DNA of 64,000 nt from Dasypus novemcinctus. Lineage: Eukaryota > Chordata > Mammalia > Cingulata > Dasypodidae. Shown here in pieces: positions 24,208 to 35,189 of this stretch. The DNA lies in contig NC_080690.1 of NCBI RefSeq assembly GCF_030445035.2, positions 32,886,796 through 32,950,795 of the forward strand, given 5' to 3'. A program made the position numbers and the translations under genes. Under the pieces are notes generated by a model that was not told where the DNA came from, did not search any database, and worked only from the letters and a program-made list of their open reading frames with translations. Position 1 is the stretch's first letter. Each line of letters opens with the position of its first letter.

Positions 24208-24714
24208 AGTAGCCCACCAGGATCCCCTCCTGCCCCTCCCAGTTGTTTTCCTCCACCTCAAAGGGACCATTATCCTGACTTCTAACACCAGAGGTTTGTT
24301 TTGTCTGTTTTTAACTTTACACACATGGATTCATACAGCATATACTCTTTGGTGCCCAGCTTCCACTGCTTGTATTTTTTGAGACTCTTTCATGCCATTG
24401 CATGTAGTTATAGTTTGTTCATTTTCATTGCAGTATAGTATTTCTTTGTATGCATATGCTGTGATTTATTTGTCCCTTCTGATATCCATGGACATTTGGT
24501 TTGTTTCTAGTCTTTGGCTTCTACAAATAGTGGTATTATGAATATTTTTATACATGCCTTTTTGTGAAAATATGTATCCATATCTCTTAGGTATATACCT
24601 AGAAGTGAAATTGCTGGGTCATGAGTACACAGGGGCTCGGCTTTCACAGAAAATGCCAAACAGTTTTTCAAAGTGGTTGTATAATTTATATTCCCATCAG
24701 TATTTGCTCTATTT
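24208..24714 (-). mobile_element. Ancient L1M (antisense), first piece
   Basis: Antisense old L1: 'tgcttttgtctgtttttaac'-like stretches, the 'ttgctgggtcatgagtac' block and 'cagtttttcaaagtggttgt'. It is interrupted by a hAT MITE at 24,715. Confidence 0.75.
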
Positions 24715-24907
24715 CAGGGGTTCTTAAACAAGGGGTCCATGAGCTTGAATTAAATGTATAAAAACATTATTCTTCTGGGGACATGTTGCTGTAGGTTTGA
24801 TACATTTATTAAATAATGCATAGTATAGTGTGGACTTAGTAAGGGGTCTGTGGTTTTCACCTGACTAGCAAAGGGGTCTGTGGAACAAAAAAGGTTAAGA
24901 ACCCCTG
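24715..24907. mobile_element. hAT-type MITE with terminal inverted repeats, nested in L1M
   Basis: 193 bp. Left end 'caggggttcttaaac', right end 'ggttaagaacccctg': terminal inverted repeats of about 14 bp. It is flanked by 8-bp duplications ctctattt (24,707-24,714) and ctctagtt (24,908-24,915), with one mismatch. This is the hAT hallmark. Non-autonomous, with no coding capacity. Confidence 0.85.
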
Positions 24908-25330
24908 CTCTAGTTTCTCTACCTCCTTGCCAACATTTAATGTTGTCTTTTTTTTTCATTTTATCCATACTGTGGATAGGTAGTGCTATTGCATCGCTGT
25001 TTTAGTTTGCATTTCTCTGATGGCTGATGAAGTTGAGCATGTTTTCATATGCTTATTGGCCATTTGGATATCTTTTGAAAAGAAGTGCTGACCAAGTCTT
25101 TCACCCATTTTTCTTTTGGATCATCTGCTTGTTTTGTAGTTCTTATATATTCTGGGCACAAGTCCTTTGCTGAGCACATGTATTGCAAGTATCTTCTCTG
25201 TGGCTTCCCTTTTAATTCTCTTAATGGTGTCTGGTATACAGAAGTTGTTGATTTTAAAGCACTGCTTTCTAAAGTAAGCTTTAAAAGGTTCATTTACAGT
25301 GTTATTTAACATTTGCAATTGTGAAGTCAT
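24908..25330 (-). mobile_element. Ancient L1M (antisense), second piece
   Basis: Continues the L1M interrupted by the hAT MITE: 'gtttgcatttctctgatggc', 'tgagcatgttttcatatgct' and 'ttggatatcttttgaaaag', the well-known antisense L1 3' region. Confidence 0.75.
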
Positions 25331-25690
25331 AGGCCCTGGAAGAAAAGACTAAATCTGAGTTAATTTTCCTTACCTCCTTTTTTCCCAACCAATTTTATTG
25401 GGTGACGACCATGAACATCCAAAATTACAATTCCTAAGATCACTGCAAGCTGTTGTGTCTCCCCCAAATGGTACTTTCTCATATAAGATAATCGGGTCAG
25501 AAAACATCAGGTAATTTTGGAGATCCTTTATAAGGATTTGTATAGACAGGGGCTTTTAAAAAATATATAGACAGGACTTTTCTGAGGGCTCTTTTTTGTG
25601 TGGATGGGGGAGGAGATGGTGTTTGCCTAATATTCAGACATAGCCAGTCTTCATTGTTCCACTGCTGTAACAACAGAAAAAGCCTGGAAA
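25331..25690. other. Unassigned AT-rich intergenic DNA
   Basis: No recognisable gene or repeat family. A decayed L1 may be present. Confidence 0.3.
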
Positions 25691-25800
25691 TGCCCAGTTG
25701 TTCTAATTGTTATATATTCATTCAGTGGAGTACTATAGAGCCATTCAACAAAAACAAGATGAATTTATGCATAAGAATATGGACTTAAGAGAGGAAAAAC
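25691..25800 (+). mobile_element. L1 ORF2 end fragment (plus)
   Basis: A plus frame reads YIHSVEYYRAIQQKQDEF, close to the [11 protein letters not shown] segment of the L1 at ~3,320. Confidence 0.6.
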
Positions 25801-26334
25801 AAGGGACAGAAAGCCTGGGCAATAAACCTTATGTCCACATCTCTGCTTCTATATGCAGTCTGTTTGGATGGAATTGCAGCCAGTGGTAGCGAGGGGATGG
25901 GGTCCAGAGGGGGAAGGGAGAGTTACCTACCTTTGCAAACCATTTGAGGTCTTTAAAATATTTTACCCATGTGTTTCTATTATTTTTTCCAAAAAACTAA
26001 TGAAAATTTTGGAAAAAAAATTGAGGAATTTGAAAATAAGCAAATTTTCATCCTAAGAAATGTCTGCATTCATTTTGTCTGAGCCCTTAAGAGTTCCCAT
26101 CAAGCTGGCCCCTAGTATTGGGGTAAGGACCAAGATGAGGGGCTAAATTGAGAGGGTACCCCTTTTTGGTGCTCTGCTCTTAGCAGTGGGGGGACCCACA
26201 TGTGGCACACAGTCGGTCAGGAACTGGCAAACTCAGGGACACCTTCTCCACGGGCAGAACAGGCCTAGTGCCAAGGGCCAGCGATACTTTCAGGGGCCCA
26301 TGAGAATGTTTTCCTCTCCTTTAATTCTCTTCTA

Positions 26335-26990
26335 ATTTTTAAAAATACCATTTTATTGAAATATATCATTCATACATAAACAATAAATTTACAGTAAAAG
26401 TTGTGAATTTACAAAACAAACATGCCTAACATCATGCAGGATTCCCATACATCACCCCACCACCACTTTGTGTTGCTGTGAAACATTTTTTACAAACCGT
26501 GCAAGAGCACTGTCAAAATATTACTAACACCTATAGCTCATATCTTGTATTTGGTGTATTTTCCCCCACCCCACCCGATTATTAATACCCTGTATTAGTA
26601 TTATACATTTGTTACAGTTCATGAGAGAGCGTTCTCATATTTGTCCTATTAACTATGGTCCATCTTCCACACTGGATTCCCTGCTGTGCAGTCCCTTGCT
26701 TTGTGCAATCCATTCAAAGTGTACTCTCAATGGGTCTCATTTTCATGACAGAATTGGGCTGTTATCACCTCAGTCAATTTTAGAACATTTTCATTACTCC
26801 AAAAGGAAAAATCCCCCCTTATACTTCCTAAAGCTGTCTCATAGAATTGATATATCTTTGCTATTGCTGCAAAAATATTATAATATTAGTGTTAACTATC
26901 ATCCATAAGTTACATTAGTTGTAATTTTCCCGTGTATCACCATATTCATAACACTTTGTAAAAGAAGAGCATTCTTATATTTATACTATA
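26335..26990 (-). mobile_element. L1 3'-end-like repeat (antisense)
   Basis: Starts 'ccattttattgaaatatatc' and includes 'catgcaggattcccatacat', 'gttctcatatttgtcctatt' and 'actccaaaaggaaaaatccc'. The layout resembles an antisense L1 3' end of another lineage. Confidence 0.55.
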
Positions 26991-27129
26991 CAAATAAAAA
27001 AGAGAGAGAATATAATCCTGGTTGGATGATAGTCGTCTTTACATCAAAATGGTCATAAAATATAATTTTTAATATTTTATTATGAACAAAGGAGTCCACA
27101 AAGGCAAAAGTGCCTAGAAAGTCATAGCG

Positions 27130-27345
27130 TAGCCCTGAGCAAACATTTTCTATAAAGAACCAGATAGTAAATATTTTAGACTTGGGGACCAGATGGTTGT
27201 TGTCAGGCTGAACTCCGCCCAGGTATCTCAAAAGCAGCTAAAGGCAATAGGCAAATGAATGGATATGACTGTGGGCCAATAAAAAAAAATTATTTCCAAA
27301 AGCAGGCAGTGGGCTGTGTTGGTCCACTGTTGCAGGTGGTGTCCA
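27130..27345 (+). mobile_element. Eutherian hAT-type MITE fragment
   Basis: 'gagcaaacattttctataaagaaccagatagtaaatattttagac' (in parts) through 'ggcaaatgaatggatatgac tgtgggccaataaa' and 'aaaagcaggcagtgggctgt' match a widespread mammalian MITE. I do not assign the name. Terminal repeats are decayed. Confidence 0.6.
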
Positions 27346-27361
27346 GTTAGTGCCAGTATTT

Positions 27362-27400
27362 GTTGAATGAAAGAATGGCTGAATGAATGAATGAACGACT
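27362..27400 (+). repeat. (GAAT)n short tract
   Basis: 'gaatgaaagaatggctgaatgaatgaatgaacg' lies beside an L2-like 'tatttgttgaatgaa' end. Confidence 0.6.
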
Positions 27401-27764
27401 GAACTGGAGAGGGGGCCTGCTAAGCTCCTGATCCCTGTCTAGTGGTTGAGGTTGTGGTAGATGCTGGGCTGGGTCAGGGCTTTGACTTGTGTGACTTTGG
27501 ACAAGCTGCTGCTCTCCAGTGAGAAGGAGGCAGTGCCTCGCGTTTGGTGGGTTGTGTTGAGAGGATGAAACGTAAGGGAGGGAGTGGAGATTCCCACTGG
27601 GCAGCTCAGGGCGGGAGCTGCCAGCTTCCTGGATGCCTCTCTGGCAGAGGAAAGCAGGGGGAGGGGACAGCCAACAGCGTGACCCGAAACTCAAACAGTC
27701 CCCAGAGAGAACCTGAAACTCCCAGTTTGGCTTGTCAAGAGCAGTTTGCCCTCCCCCTTCTCCA

Positions 27765-27950
27765 TTCCAGCCCTACCTCTGTGTGCTGACTCGTCTTTCT
27801 CCCCCCCTCCCCGTCCCCACCACCACACGGGACTTTCTCCTTGTTCTTCCAGATCTGGCCCATCCTTCAGGGCTCAGGTCACGCAGCCCTTCTCTAATTC
27901 CTGCTGCAACCTGCCACCTCTGACCGCCCAAAGCACAGACTGGCCCTGAG
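27765..27950 (+). repeat. Local duplicate, copy A (partner at 30,222-30,405)
   Basis: 'ccattccagccctacctctg', a C-rich linker, 'cttccagatctggcccatcc', then 'gaccgcccaaagcacagact'. The same series recurs 2.46 kb downstream with scattered differences. Family unknown. Confidence 0.7.
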
Positions 27951-28995
27951 CAGGACAGAGGAGAGGGCTGCGAACTGGCTTCTGGGTCCGGCCAGAGGTG
28001 GCCGTGGCACCCCAGGGGGCGGACCCCGTCCTCAGCAGGGACACTCCCTCCAGAGTCCGAGGGCGCACCCAAGGGCCAGGCCTCCCCCCAAGGAGGAAGC
28101 CTGGCTCTGCTCCTCTCCCTGCAGGCTGTCCTGTGACCCAGGAGGGCTCACCGGAAGCCGGTATTAAAACAGACACGTTTCCGGGGCCCTGGGAATGTCA
28201 CCTTCTCTCCAGCTGTCTGGGTCAGCGCCTCACGGGATTCTCGAGAACCCCTCGAGACGGGCAAAACGGAGGTCGGGCTTGAAAGGCCTGACAGAGACGT
28301 GGTCAGGGTCAAGGGACTCCAGGAAAGGCGTCGAGGCCCCAGACGCCGTGCTGGCGGGGGGCCTGGCCTCGAGGCCCAGAGCGCAGGGGAGGAGAGGACA
28401 CCCGAGGGTGGCGAGACGGGCCGCGGCACTGCCATCTCCGAGGTGCCATCCCAGGGGCCCCGGGCCCTGCTGGAGCAGGGACGTGCAGGAAAACTACCCC
28501 CACCTCCCTCTCTCCCAGATCCTCAGTCTCCTGCCAGTGCCTCCCACTGGCCAAACCCAACCAGAAGCGACAGGGCAAAGGAGCCCGACGGCCAGCCTCC
28601 CGGGGCAGAGGCAGCAGAGGGGCACGGGGAGAAGAACCTAGTGGGATGCCTGACAATGCCCAAGGAGGCACAGGACAGGACTACTAAAATTAACACACGA
28701 GGAGCAACCTATCGTGGGGGAATTGTTTCCAAAGCCATAGCCTCCATGTGTGTCAGTCAGGATAAGCAAGCTTAAACTGCAGAAACAACTTGAAATCTCC
28801 ACGACTGAACACAGCCACCATTTCCTTTGCTCAGGCCACGTGTCCAGTGCCGGCTGGGGTTGGGAGGTGAGGTCCTCTCTTCCACACAGTCACTCAGGGA
28901 CTCAGGCGGAGGCAGTCCCTGCCGTTTTATGCCATCATCTCAACAAAAAGTTTCAGAGATCAGTCAGACACGGGAAGGGAAAGATGGCCGACACT
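27951..28995. other. GC-rich unique non-coding DNA
   Basis: CpG density is moderately raised at 28,000-28,480. No exon recognised. Confidence 0.45.
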
Positions 28996-29008
28996 CATCC
29001 CTTCTTTT

Positions 29009-29428
29009 TTTTTTTATTTTAAAGATTTATTTATTTATTTCTCTCCCCTTCCCCCCCACCCCGGTTGTCTGTTCTCTGTGTCTATTTGCTGCGTCTTCTT
29101 TGTCCGCTTCTGTTGTTGTCAGCGGCACGGGAATCTGTGTTTCTTTTTTTTGCTGCATCATCTTGCTGTGTCATTTCTCCGTGTGGGCGGCACCATTCCT
29201 GGGCAGGCTGCACTTTCTTTGGTGCTGGGCGGCTCTCCTTCCGAGGTGCACTCCTTGCACGTGGGGCTCCTCTGTGCGGGGACACCCCTGCGTGGCATGG
29301 CACTCCTTGAGCGCATCAGTGCTGCGCATGGGCCAGCTCCACACGGGTCAAGGAGGCCTGGGGTTTGAACCGCAGACCTCCCATGTGGTAGACAGACGCT
29401 CTAACCACTGGGCCGAGTCCGCCGCCCC
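29009..29428 (-). mobile_element. DAS-SINE (antisense), perfect 13-bp target-site duplication
   Basis: The A-tail appears as a T-run at 29,009-29,020. The antisense body contains 'ctgctgcgtcttctttgtcc'-like motifs, and the head lies at the right end ('ccactgggccgagtccgccg'). It is flanked by catcccttctttt at 28,996-29,008 and 29,429-29,441, identical over 13 bp. Confidence 0.92.
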
Positions 29429-29774
29429 CATCCCTTCTTTTAATTGCCTCAGACTGGAAGTGGTATACATCCCTTCTGCATGGCCCACTGGCTGGAACTA
29501 GTCATTTGCACCCGCCTCCCCGGTGCAGAGGAGACTGGGGTGCCTTCCAGTGTACTCACGAAGGAGACTTGACATCTTTATCCCTAGTAATCTTTACTAC
29601 ACAAAATGGGCTTTTAGGTGCTGACAAGGAAATTTGTCCAGGACATAATGCTGGGTGAAAAAAGAAGTTGCTGAAGAGTGCACACAGTGTATCATTTCTG
29701 TTGAGGGCTTTTAGCTGTATCTGTATTGTGTTCATTGTACACAAGAGGAATATATACATGCGTTCTATTTGGTA

Positions 29775-29935
29775 ACTAAGACTGGGAACTGACAGCTGCT
29801 CTCCACCGCCCAACTCTGGAGGCCAGAAGACCCATGGGTGCATCTAACTCTGCCACTAGCTTTCTGAGTGACCTAGGGCAAGCTACGGGCTCCTTTCTTT
29901 GACCTCAGTTTCCCCATCTAGACCACGGACCAGAT
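29775..29935 (+). mobile_element. MIR SINE fragment
   Basis: 'aactctgccactagctttctgagtgaccta' followed by 'gacctcagtttccccatcta' is the MIR core in plus orientation. Confidence 0.65.
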
Positions 29936-30221
29936 GCCCTAGAAGGCCCCTTCCTGCTTAGCCTCTCCATGGTGCCAATTTCCCTTCTCTTTTCCTTCCC
30001 CCGTTAGTGCCCAGCAGGATCCGGGGGGTCCCCCTTCCTCCCAGACTCTCTCCTTCGGGGAGCTGACTCCCACCAGGGCTGAACTGCACCCTTTTAGGAA
30101 GGAAGGTGGCGTGGCCTGGGGTCTGGAGGCAGCATTTGAGACCCTTGTTATTTTGGCTTTCCTTTCCCTATCCCCAGGTGGCTCTGACCAGTCCACAGCC
30201 CTGGAAGAGCCAGACCTCTAA

Positions 30222-30405
30222 TCTCCATTCCAGCTCTACCTCCGTGCGCTGACTTGTTGCCCCCCCGCCGCACCCCCCCCCCCACCGGTCTTTCTCCTTG
30301 TCCTTCCAGATCTGGTCCTGCCTTCAGGGCACAGGTCACAGTAGCTCTTCTCTAGTTCCTGCTGAAACCTGCCACCCCTGACCGCCCAAAGCACAGATTG
30401 GCCTG
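30222..30405 (+). repeat. Local duplicate, copy B (partner at 27,765-27,950)
   Basis: 'ccattccagctctacctccg', a C-rich linker (ccccccc runs), 'cttccagatctggtcctgcc' and 'gaccgcccaaagcacagatt'. Clearly homologous to copy A. Confidence 0.7.
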
Positions 30406-30789
30406 AGAACGCTGGTCCTCTGTTATACCTACACTTACTGTTCCTCTTTTTGTTTTGCTTTATTTTGATGTATTTATCAATGTATTTCCGTTGTCTTATT
30501 CCATGAAGGAATTGAAGCATCTTTTTGCTTGGGTGCCTGTGTGAAAGGCCTGACTATAATTAAACAAAGAGGGTGCTTTCCATAGTGGTAAATGCAGCAA
30601 AACGTAGTGCTAGTAATCTGGGAAAGATCAGAGAGGACAGCACCCTTGATTCCAATCGCAATACAAAATCTAACACTTTTCCTTCTTAGCGTTTCTCCTG
30701 CTCCTTTGCCCTTTAAAAATTCTTCAGATTCTGTCCTGCCTTTCTCACTTAAAGTTGTGTTAAGCCCATTTCCCATTTCTGCATGAACT

Positions 30790-30985
30790 ATTTCAAAAAT
30801 TGCCATTTTAAAATTGTGCAATATCCCATCAAAGAATATGTCACAATTACTTAACCAGTGTCCTCTTAGTGGACCTCTTGGCAGTTTGCAGTAATTGCCA
30901 CTGCAAATAAATCTCAATGAACATTTTTCTGCACAAAGTACTCCCCATATTTGAAAATAGATTTCCTTCGTGTTGATTCCCAAAC
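30790..30985 (-). mobile_element. Decayed L1-like fragment (antisense)
   Basis: 'aatatcccatcaaagaatat', 'cttggcagtttgcagtaatt' and 'aatctcaatgaacatttttc' follow the order of the antisense L1 3' region (compare 18,940-19,050). Very diverged. Confidence 0.45.
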
Positions 30986-31269
30986 TGCTCCATTCATTTA
31001 TGAAATCAACCCAGACAACATGGTTGCAAAACCTTTTGTTATCTTCCAAGTTCATGTGGATATGAGGGAGTGACTTGGGCTGCACATCATATAAACCAGC
31101 AGACCCCAGCGACAGGGCGAGGTCACCAGGGATGGGCCAGTCCAGGCTTCCAGAGCCCCGGTTCTGGCCAACTTGTTGTGTGGCCCAGGGCAGAGCTGTT
31201 CCCCTCATTGCACCCCAGCCTTGGCGATGAAATGAGAGGATTGGCTTAAGGGACAATTGTGTTTGGTTG

Positions 31270-31640
31270 TATTTTTTCAGTTACAATTCATAGGCAATCC
31301 AACTCAAATTTGATTGACCAATGAGAAGGACACTGACTTCAGGTCTGACTGCATCCAGGAGAACAAAAAATATCATCTCTCTGTCTTGTGGCTCTGTTCC
31401 ATTGTGTGCTGCTCATTTTCAGGCAGGTGTGGACAGCGACCAGAGCTCACAGTCGTGAGACAGACTTGAATCACCTTTCCCCCCCTGGGAGGAATGGAGG
31501 TGGAGAATAGGGGACTGACTCCACCTGGGTCCCACCTGTCCCTGGAGCTGGGGGGAAGCACAGCCTTTCTGGAACCCATGAACTCAGAGTAGGGGATGGA
31601 GTGATTCCCCAGAAGAACACCAATGTGCGCAAACAAGAGA
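31270..31640 (+). mobile_element. Unnamed eutherian interspersed repeat, copy 2 of 3
   Basis: 'ggcaatccaactcaaatttg', 'gaccaatgagaaggacactg' and 'tgaactcagagtaggggatg' match the series at 21,785-22,260 in the same orientation. Partly rearranged or internally deleted. Confidence 0.5.
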
Positions 31641-32230
31641 TAGGGCAAGTGTGCTACACGGGCCAAACTGCTGATGTCACCACAATAAATGCCGCTTATT
31701 AGGTAAGCCCATCATTTTGCTGATTCTTAGCATCAACTCTGGGAACTGAATCCCAGTCTTACAGCAAAGGAGGCAGAGGCTGAGAATTCAAACAACTTGC
31801 CCAAACAGCACTGGTCTCTATCCCAGGGCTTTTTCTGATTCACCCTGTTGCCCCTTCTTTGATGCCTCTTTATGTTCAAAGGCCTGCTGTGCCCCACGTG
31901 GCCTGTTCCAGATTGCTGGGCCCAGGGCTGCTGAGGAAAGCCCCTCTGACCGAATCCTGTGGCCCTTCCTGGCATCTGGAGCACCTGCTCCGCCCATCCA
32001 CCCCTGCCCCGGGAAACAAAGCTCTGCTGTCCTGACCTCATTCCTCCTTGGGTGGCATCTGGTCACAGAGCCAGTTCAGTTGTCTGCAGAATGTCTCCCC
32101 CTCCATTTGGAACCAAGGGTATTGAGGGTGGGGCAGGGAGGAATTGCCTGGACACTGGGAGGGACAGGGGGAGGGAAGGGGTTCTCCCTGGGTAATGAAC
32201 ACAGCTGGCTACTGGGCTTCCTCCTGGAAC
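31641..32230. other. Unique non-coding DNA with a MIR-like scrap
   Basis: An antisense MIR-like stretch at 31,750-31,830 ('cagcaaaggaggcagaggct'). No exon recognised. Confidence 0.4.
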
Positions 32231-32244
32231 CAGCTGGGCTTTCT

Positions 32245-32659
32245 TTATTTTATTTTTTTTTAGGATTTATTATTTATTTATTCCCCCCGCCCCCCGCCAG
32301 TTGTCTGCTCTGTGTCCATTCACTGTGTGTTCTTCTGTGTCCGCGTGTATTCTTGTCAGCAGCCCTCAGAATCTGTGTCTCATTTTGTTGCATCATCTTG
32401 CTGTGTCAGCTCTCCATGTGTGCGGCGCCACTCCTGGGCAGGCTGCACTTTTTCCGTGCTGGGCGGCTCTCCTTATGGGTTGCCCTCCTCGCGAGTGGGG
32501 CTCCCCTACGCGGGGGATACCACGGCATGGCACTCCTTGCACGCATCAGCACTGCGCGTGGGCCAGCTCACCACACTGGTCAGGAGGCCCTGGGTTTGAA
32601 CTTTGGACCTCCTGTGTGGTAGGTGGACACCCTGTCCGTTGGGCCAAATCTGCTTCCCC
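32245..32659 (-). mobile_element. DAS-SINE (antisense) with 13-bp target-site duplication
   Basis: T-run at the left (A-tail) and antisense head at the right ('ccgttgggccaaatctgctt'). Flanks are agctgggctttct (32,232-32,244) and agcttgactttct (32,660-32,672), 11 of 13 identical. Older than the copy at 29,009. Confidence 0.88.
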
Positions 32660-32839
32660 AGCTTGACTTTCTGAACCCCTTCTCTCAGGGCAGGTCCAAT
32701 CCCCACATTTGGCTCCAGACAACTGGGAGGACTGATCAGGGCCAGTACCCATTCTTGTCTGGGCCTCAGTTTGCCCATCTGGACACAAGGAGCTTACGCT
32801 AAGAACTTTCTAGCTCTAAAATTCATCAGCTAACAAAGG

Positions 32840-33215
32840 TTCCATTTCCTCACAATGTAAGTTCCTACAAATCAATAAGAAAAAATAACCCAGTAGAAAA
32901 ATAGGTAATGGGCATGAACAGGCAATCTCTCACCACCAGCCCCAAAGCAAAAAGGATTAACAACTAGTACATGAAAAATGTTCAAACTCAGTGGCAATAA
33001 AAGAAATACAAATAAACCCAACAAAGCAATATTACTTTCACCAACCACGTTGGTAAAGATTTTCTCAGAACTGTTGGGGGATGGGCACTCAGCCACTTGG
33101 TGGAGGAGTAGAAACAGGTGCTACACTCTTTCTGGGGGTAATTTGTCAATACGTAATAAAAGTCTTAGAATATGTGGCCCTGCAATTCCACTACTAGGAC
33201 TGTCTCTGAAGGCAA
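32840..33215 (+). mobile_element. Ancient L1 fragment (plus)
   Basis: 'atgaaaaatgttcaaactca', 'ataaaagaaatacaaataaa', 'ctttctgggggtaatttgtc' and 'cctgcaattccactactagg' are the plus-strand ORF2 end region of an old L1, with many stops. Confidence 0.7.
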
Positions 33216-33289
33216 AAGTCATGGATGTTGGTAAAGGTAGTTTGTAACTACCAGGCAACTACCAGGCAAAATATACAATAGCCAGAGAG

Positions 33290-33610
33290 ATAGTCTTAAA
33301 ATCATAAGTCAGATTATGCCACCTTCCACCATTCCTCTTAAAATACTCCCAAGATTTCCCATCAGGCTTAGAATGAATCTGACTCCTTACCACATGGCCT
33401 GGTCCTGCTCCCTTTCTCTACTCTTCAGCACTCTGCTTGTGTCCTTTCTTTTCCTCAAACATTCCAAGCCTAGTCCAGCCTTAGACTTGCTATTCCCTCT
33501 GCCTGGAATGCTCATCCCCACCCCAAAATGTGGAATCCGTGAGGGAGGATCTTACTGCTGGACATCTGGTCCCTGATGTCATTAGATGTTTACTGAATAA
33601 ATGAACAATT
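33290..33610 (+). mobile_element. LINE2 (L2) fragment
   Basis: 'aagtcagattatgccacctt', 'gcttagaatgaatctgactc', 'tattccctctgcctggaatg' and 'tttactgaataaatgaac' follow the L2 3'-end order. Confidence 0.7.
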
Positions 33611-33634
33611 AATAGCACAATTAATAGCTTTGAG

Positions 33635-33845
33635 ATCAGAAGTAGGTGTGGGCTTGAGTCCTGGCTCTGCCGCTAATTTGCTATGTGGCCTTGAGCAAGT
33701 GCCTTCACCTCTCTGAGCCTTGACTTCCTCTGCCATGAAGTACAAACAGAAGAACTACCTCGTGGGGTTCTTAGGAAAATGAACTAAAGTAAGGCATATA
33801 ATGTCTGGTGTGGTGTGAGCCATTGAGAAGTATTTGCCATAATTA
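33635..33845 (+). mobile_element. MIR SINE
   Basis: 'gagtcctggctctgccgctaatttgctatgtggccttgag' (MIR core, quoted in part), then 'ctctctgagccttgacttcc' and a diverged tail. Plus orientation, nearly full length. Confidence 0.85.
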
Positions 33846-34059
33846 AGGATGTTTCCTGATATTGTCTGTCATTGTCTTGCCATAGGTTGAGGAAACCCTG
33901 AAGCAGCCACAGAAGGCATCCACTAAAAGGATGTTTTAGAAAACAATCTGGGGCTGCGGAAAGGGTTAAAGATATACTGTTTATTCACTTATTTCATCAT
34001 TATGGGCATATAACACATGCTCATAAAAATACAAGCAACAAAGTAAAATCAAAGTCCCT

Positions 34060-34320
34060 TACATCCTCTGATCTTTTGTCCAACTTGCATGTTATTTTAA
34101 ATGAAAAAGGCAGGTAAAACACAACATGCCTAGTATGAATTTACTTTTAAAAATTAAATATATTAAAATATCCTCCTGGAAGATTTACACTAAAATGTTA
34201 AGAGTGTTTGGGGGAAGAGTAGAGATTATAGGCAATTTGCAGTCTCTTTTGGTTTCCCTGTCATTTCCTCATTGCTGGCCATGCATTACTTTTTACAATC
34301 TGAAAAAGCCCATATAACAG
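34060..34320 (+). mobile_element. Ancient L1 3'-end fragment (plus)
   Basis: 'tttacactaaaatgttaaga', 'attataggcaatttgcagtc' and 'cattactttttacaatctg' fit the old L1 3' UTR order. Confidence 0.5.
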
Positions 34321-34534
34321 TTTAACTTTCCCAGTCTCTGCCCACCACCCTCTGGCTGCTTGATTTCCAGGGCTCTCATTAAGACCCAGGTGTCCTTGGC
34401 TGTTTAGGCAGCACTATCAGGGCTGGCGATGGGAAGGGGGCGGTTGTGCCAGGGATCCCAGAGTGTACCTTGGAGCACCAGTCTGAACAAGGAAAAAAAA
34501 AACCACAACAAACCCACAAGAAACAAAAGACAAC

Positions 34535-34930
34535 TCACACCTGTTTAAGCAAAAAAGGGAGTCTATTGCTACATTTAACTGAACAGCCACGGGCCTTGAG
34601 CTTCAGGCACAGCTGGATCCAGGTGCTGAACGATGCCTTCCAGAACGCCAAGGCTACTCTCCCCTGTGCTGGCTCCACTCTGAAGCAGGCTCTCTCTGGG
34701 CGATGGCAAGATAACCCTTCAGCAGCTCCAGACTCATATCTGAACAGCTCTGGCAACCCCAGCAGATGCAGGATTTTTCTCTCCCAGTGGCTCCAAAGAA
34801 AGTCACAGACAGGCTCTGATTGGCCTGACTTGGGTTTCCTGCCCACCCCTGAACCAAGCACTGGGGTAAGGATTGGCCAGTCGTGGGTCGCATGTCCATC
34901 CGGCCACCAAGAGGGCGGGGCAGGTCCTAC
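34535..34930 (+). mobile_element. Unnamed eutherian interspersed repeat, copy 3 of 3
   Basis: 'gtttaagcaaaaaagggagt', 'gcttcaggcacagctggatc', 'aacccttcagcagctccaga' and 'ctctgattggcctgacttgg'. The same series as copies 1 and 2, in the same orientation. Confidence 0.7.
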
Positions 34931-35189
34931 CAGAATGCATGGACAGAGGAGGGAGGGAGGTGCTGTTGTCACAGGACAGTGAGGGCTCCAGGCAGAGGGC
35001 AGGAGGCTGCCGAGCAGACAGGGGGTGTCCATGAGCCCTTATCCAGAAAGCCGAATCCATCACAGTACCCCGCCCGCAGCTCTTCTGAAGGGCTGATAAG
35101 CGAGGCCCCCATGGGGAGGGGGCGGGCGGAGGGTTGTAGATGGGATAACCTTGCCTGGGGATCAGAGGACGCAGTTCAAGGACTCCGGG

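Noticed and set aside
29065-29368. Short frames encoding Cys/Leu-rich peptides at 29.1, 32.3 and 19.6 kb
   Set aside because: The same peptide-like strings recur because all three are DAS-SINE bodies, not genes.
30477-31256. 259-codon minus-strand open frame
   Set aside because: It overlaps an antisense L1-like segment (~30,790-30,985) and shows no domain. Its first codon is TTG, with the first ATG 16 codons in. Most likely chance plus repeat remnant.
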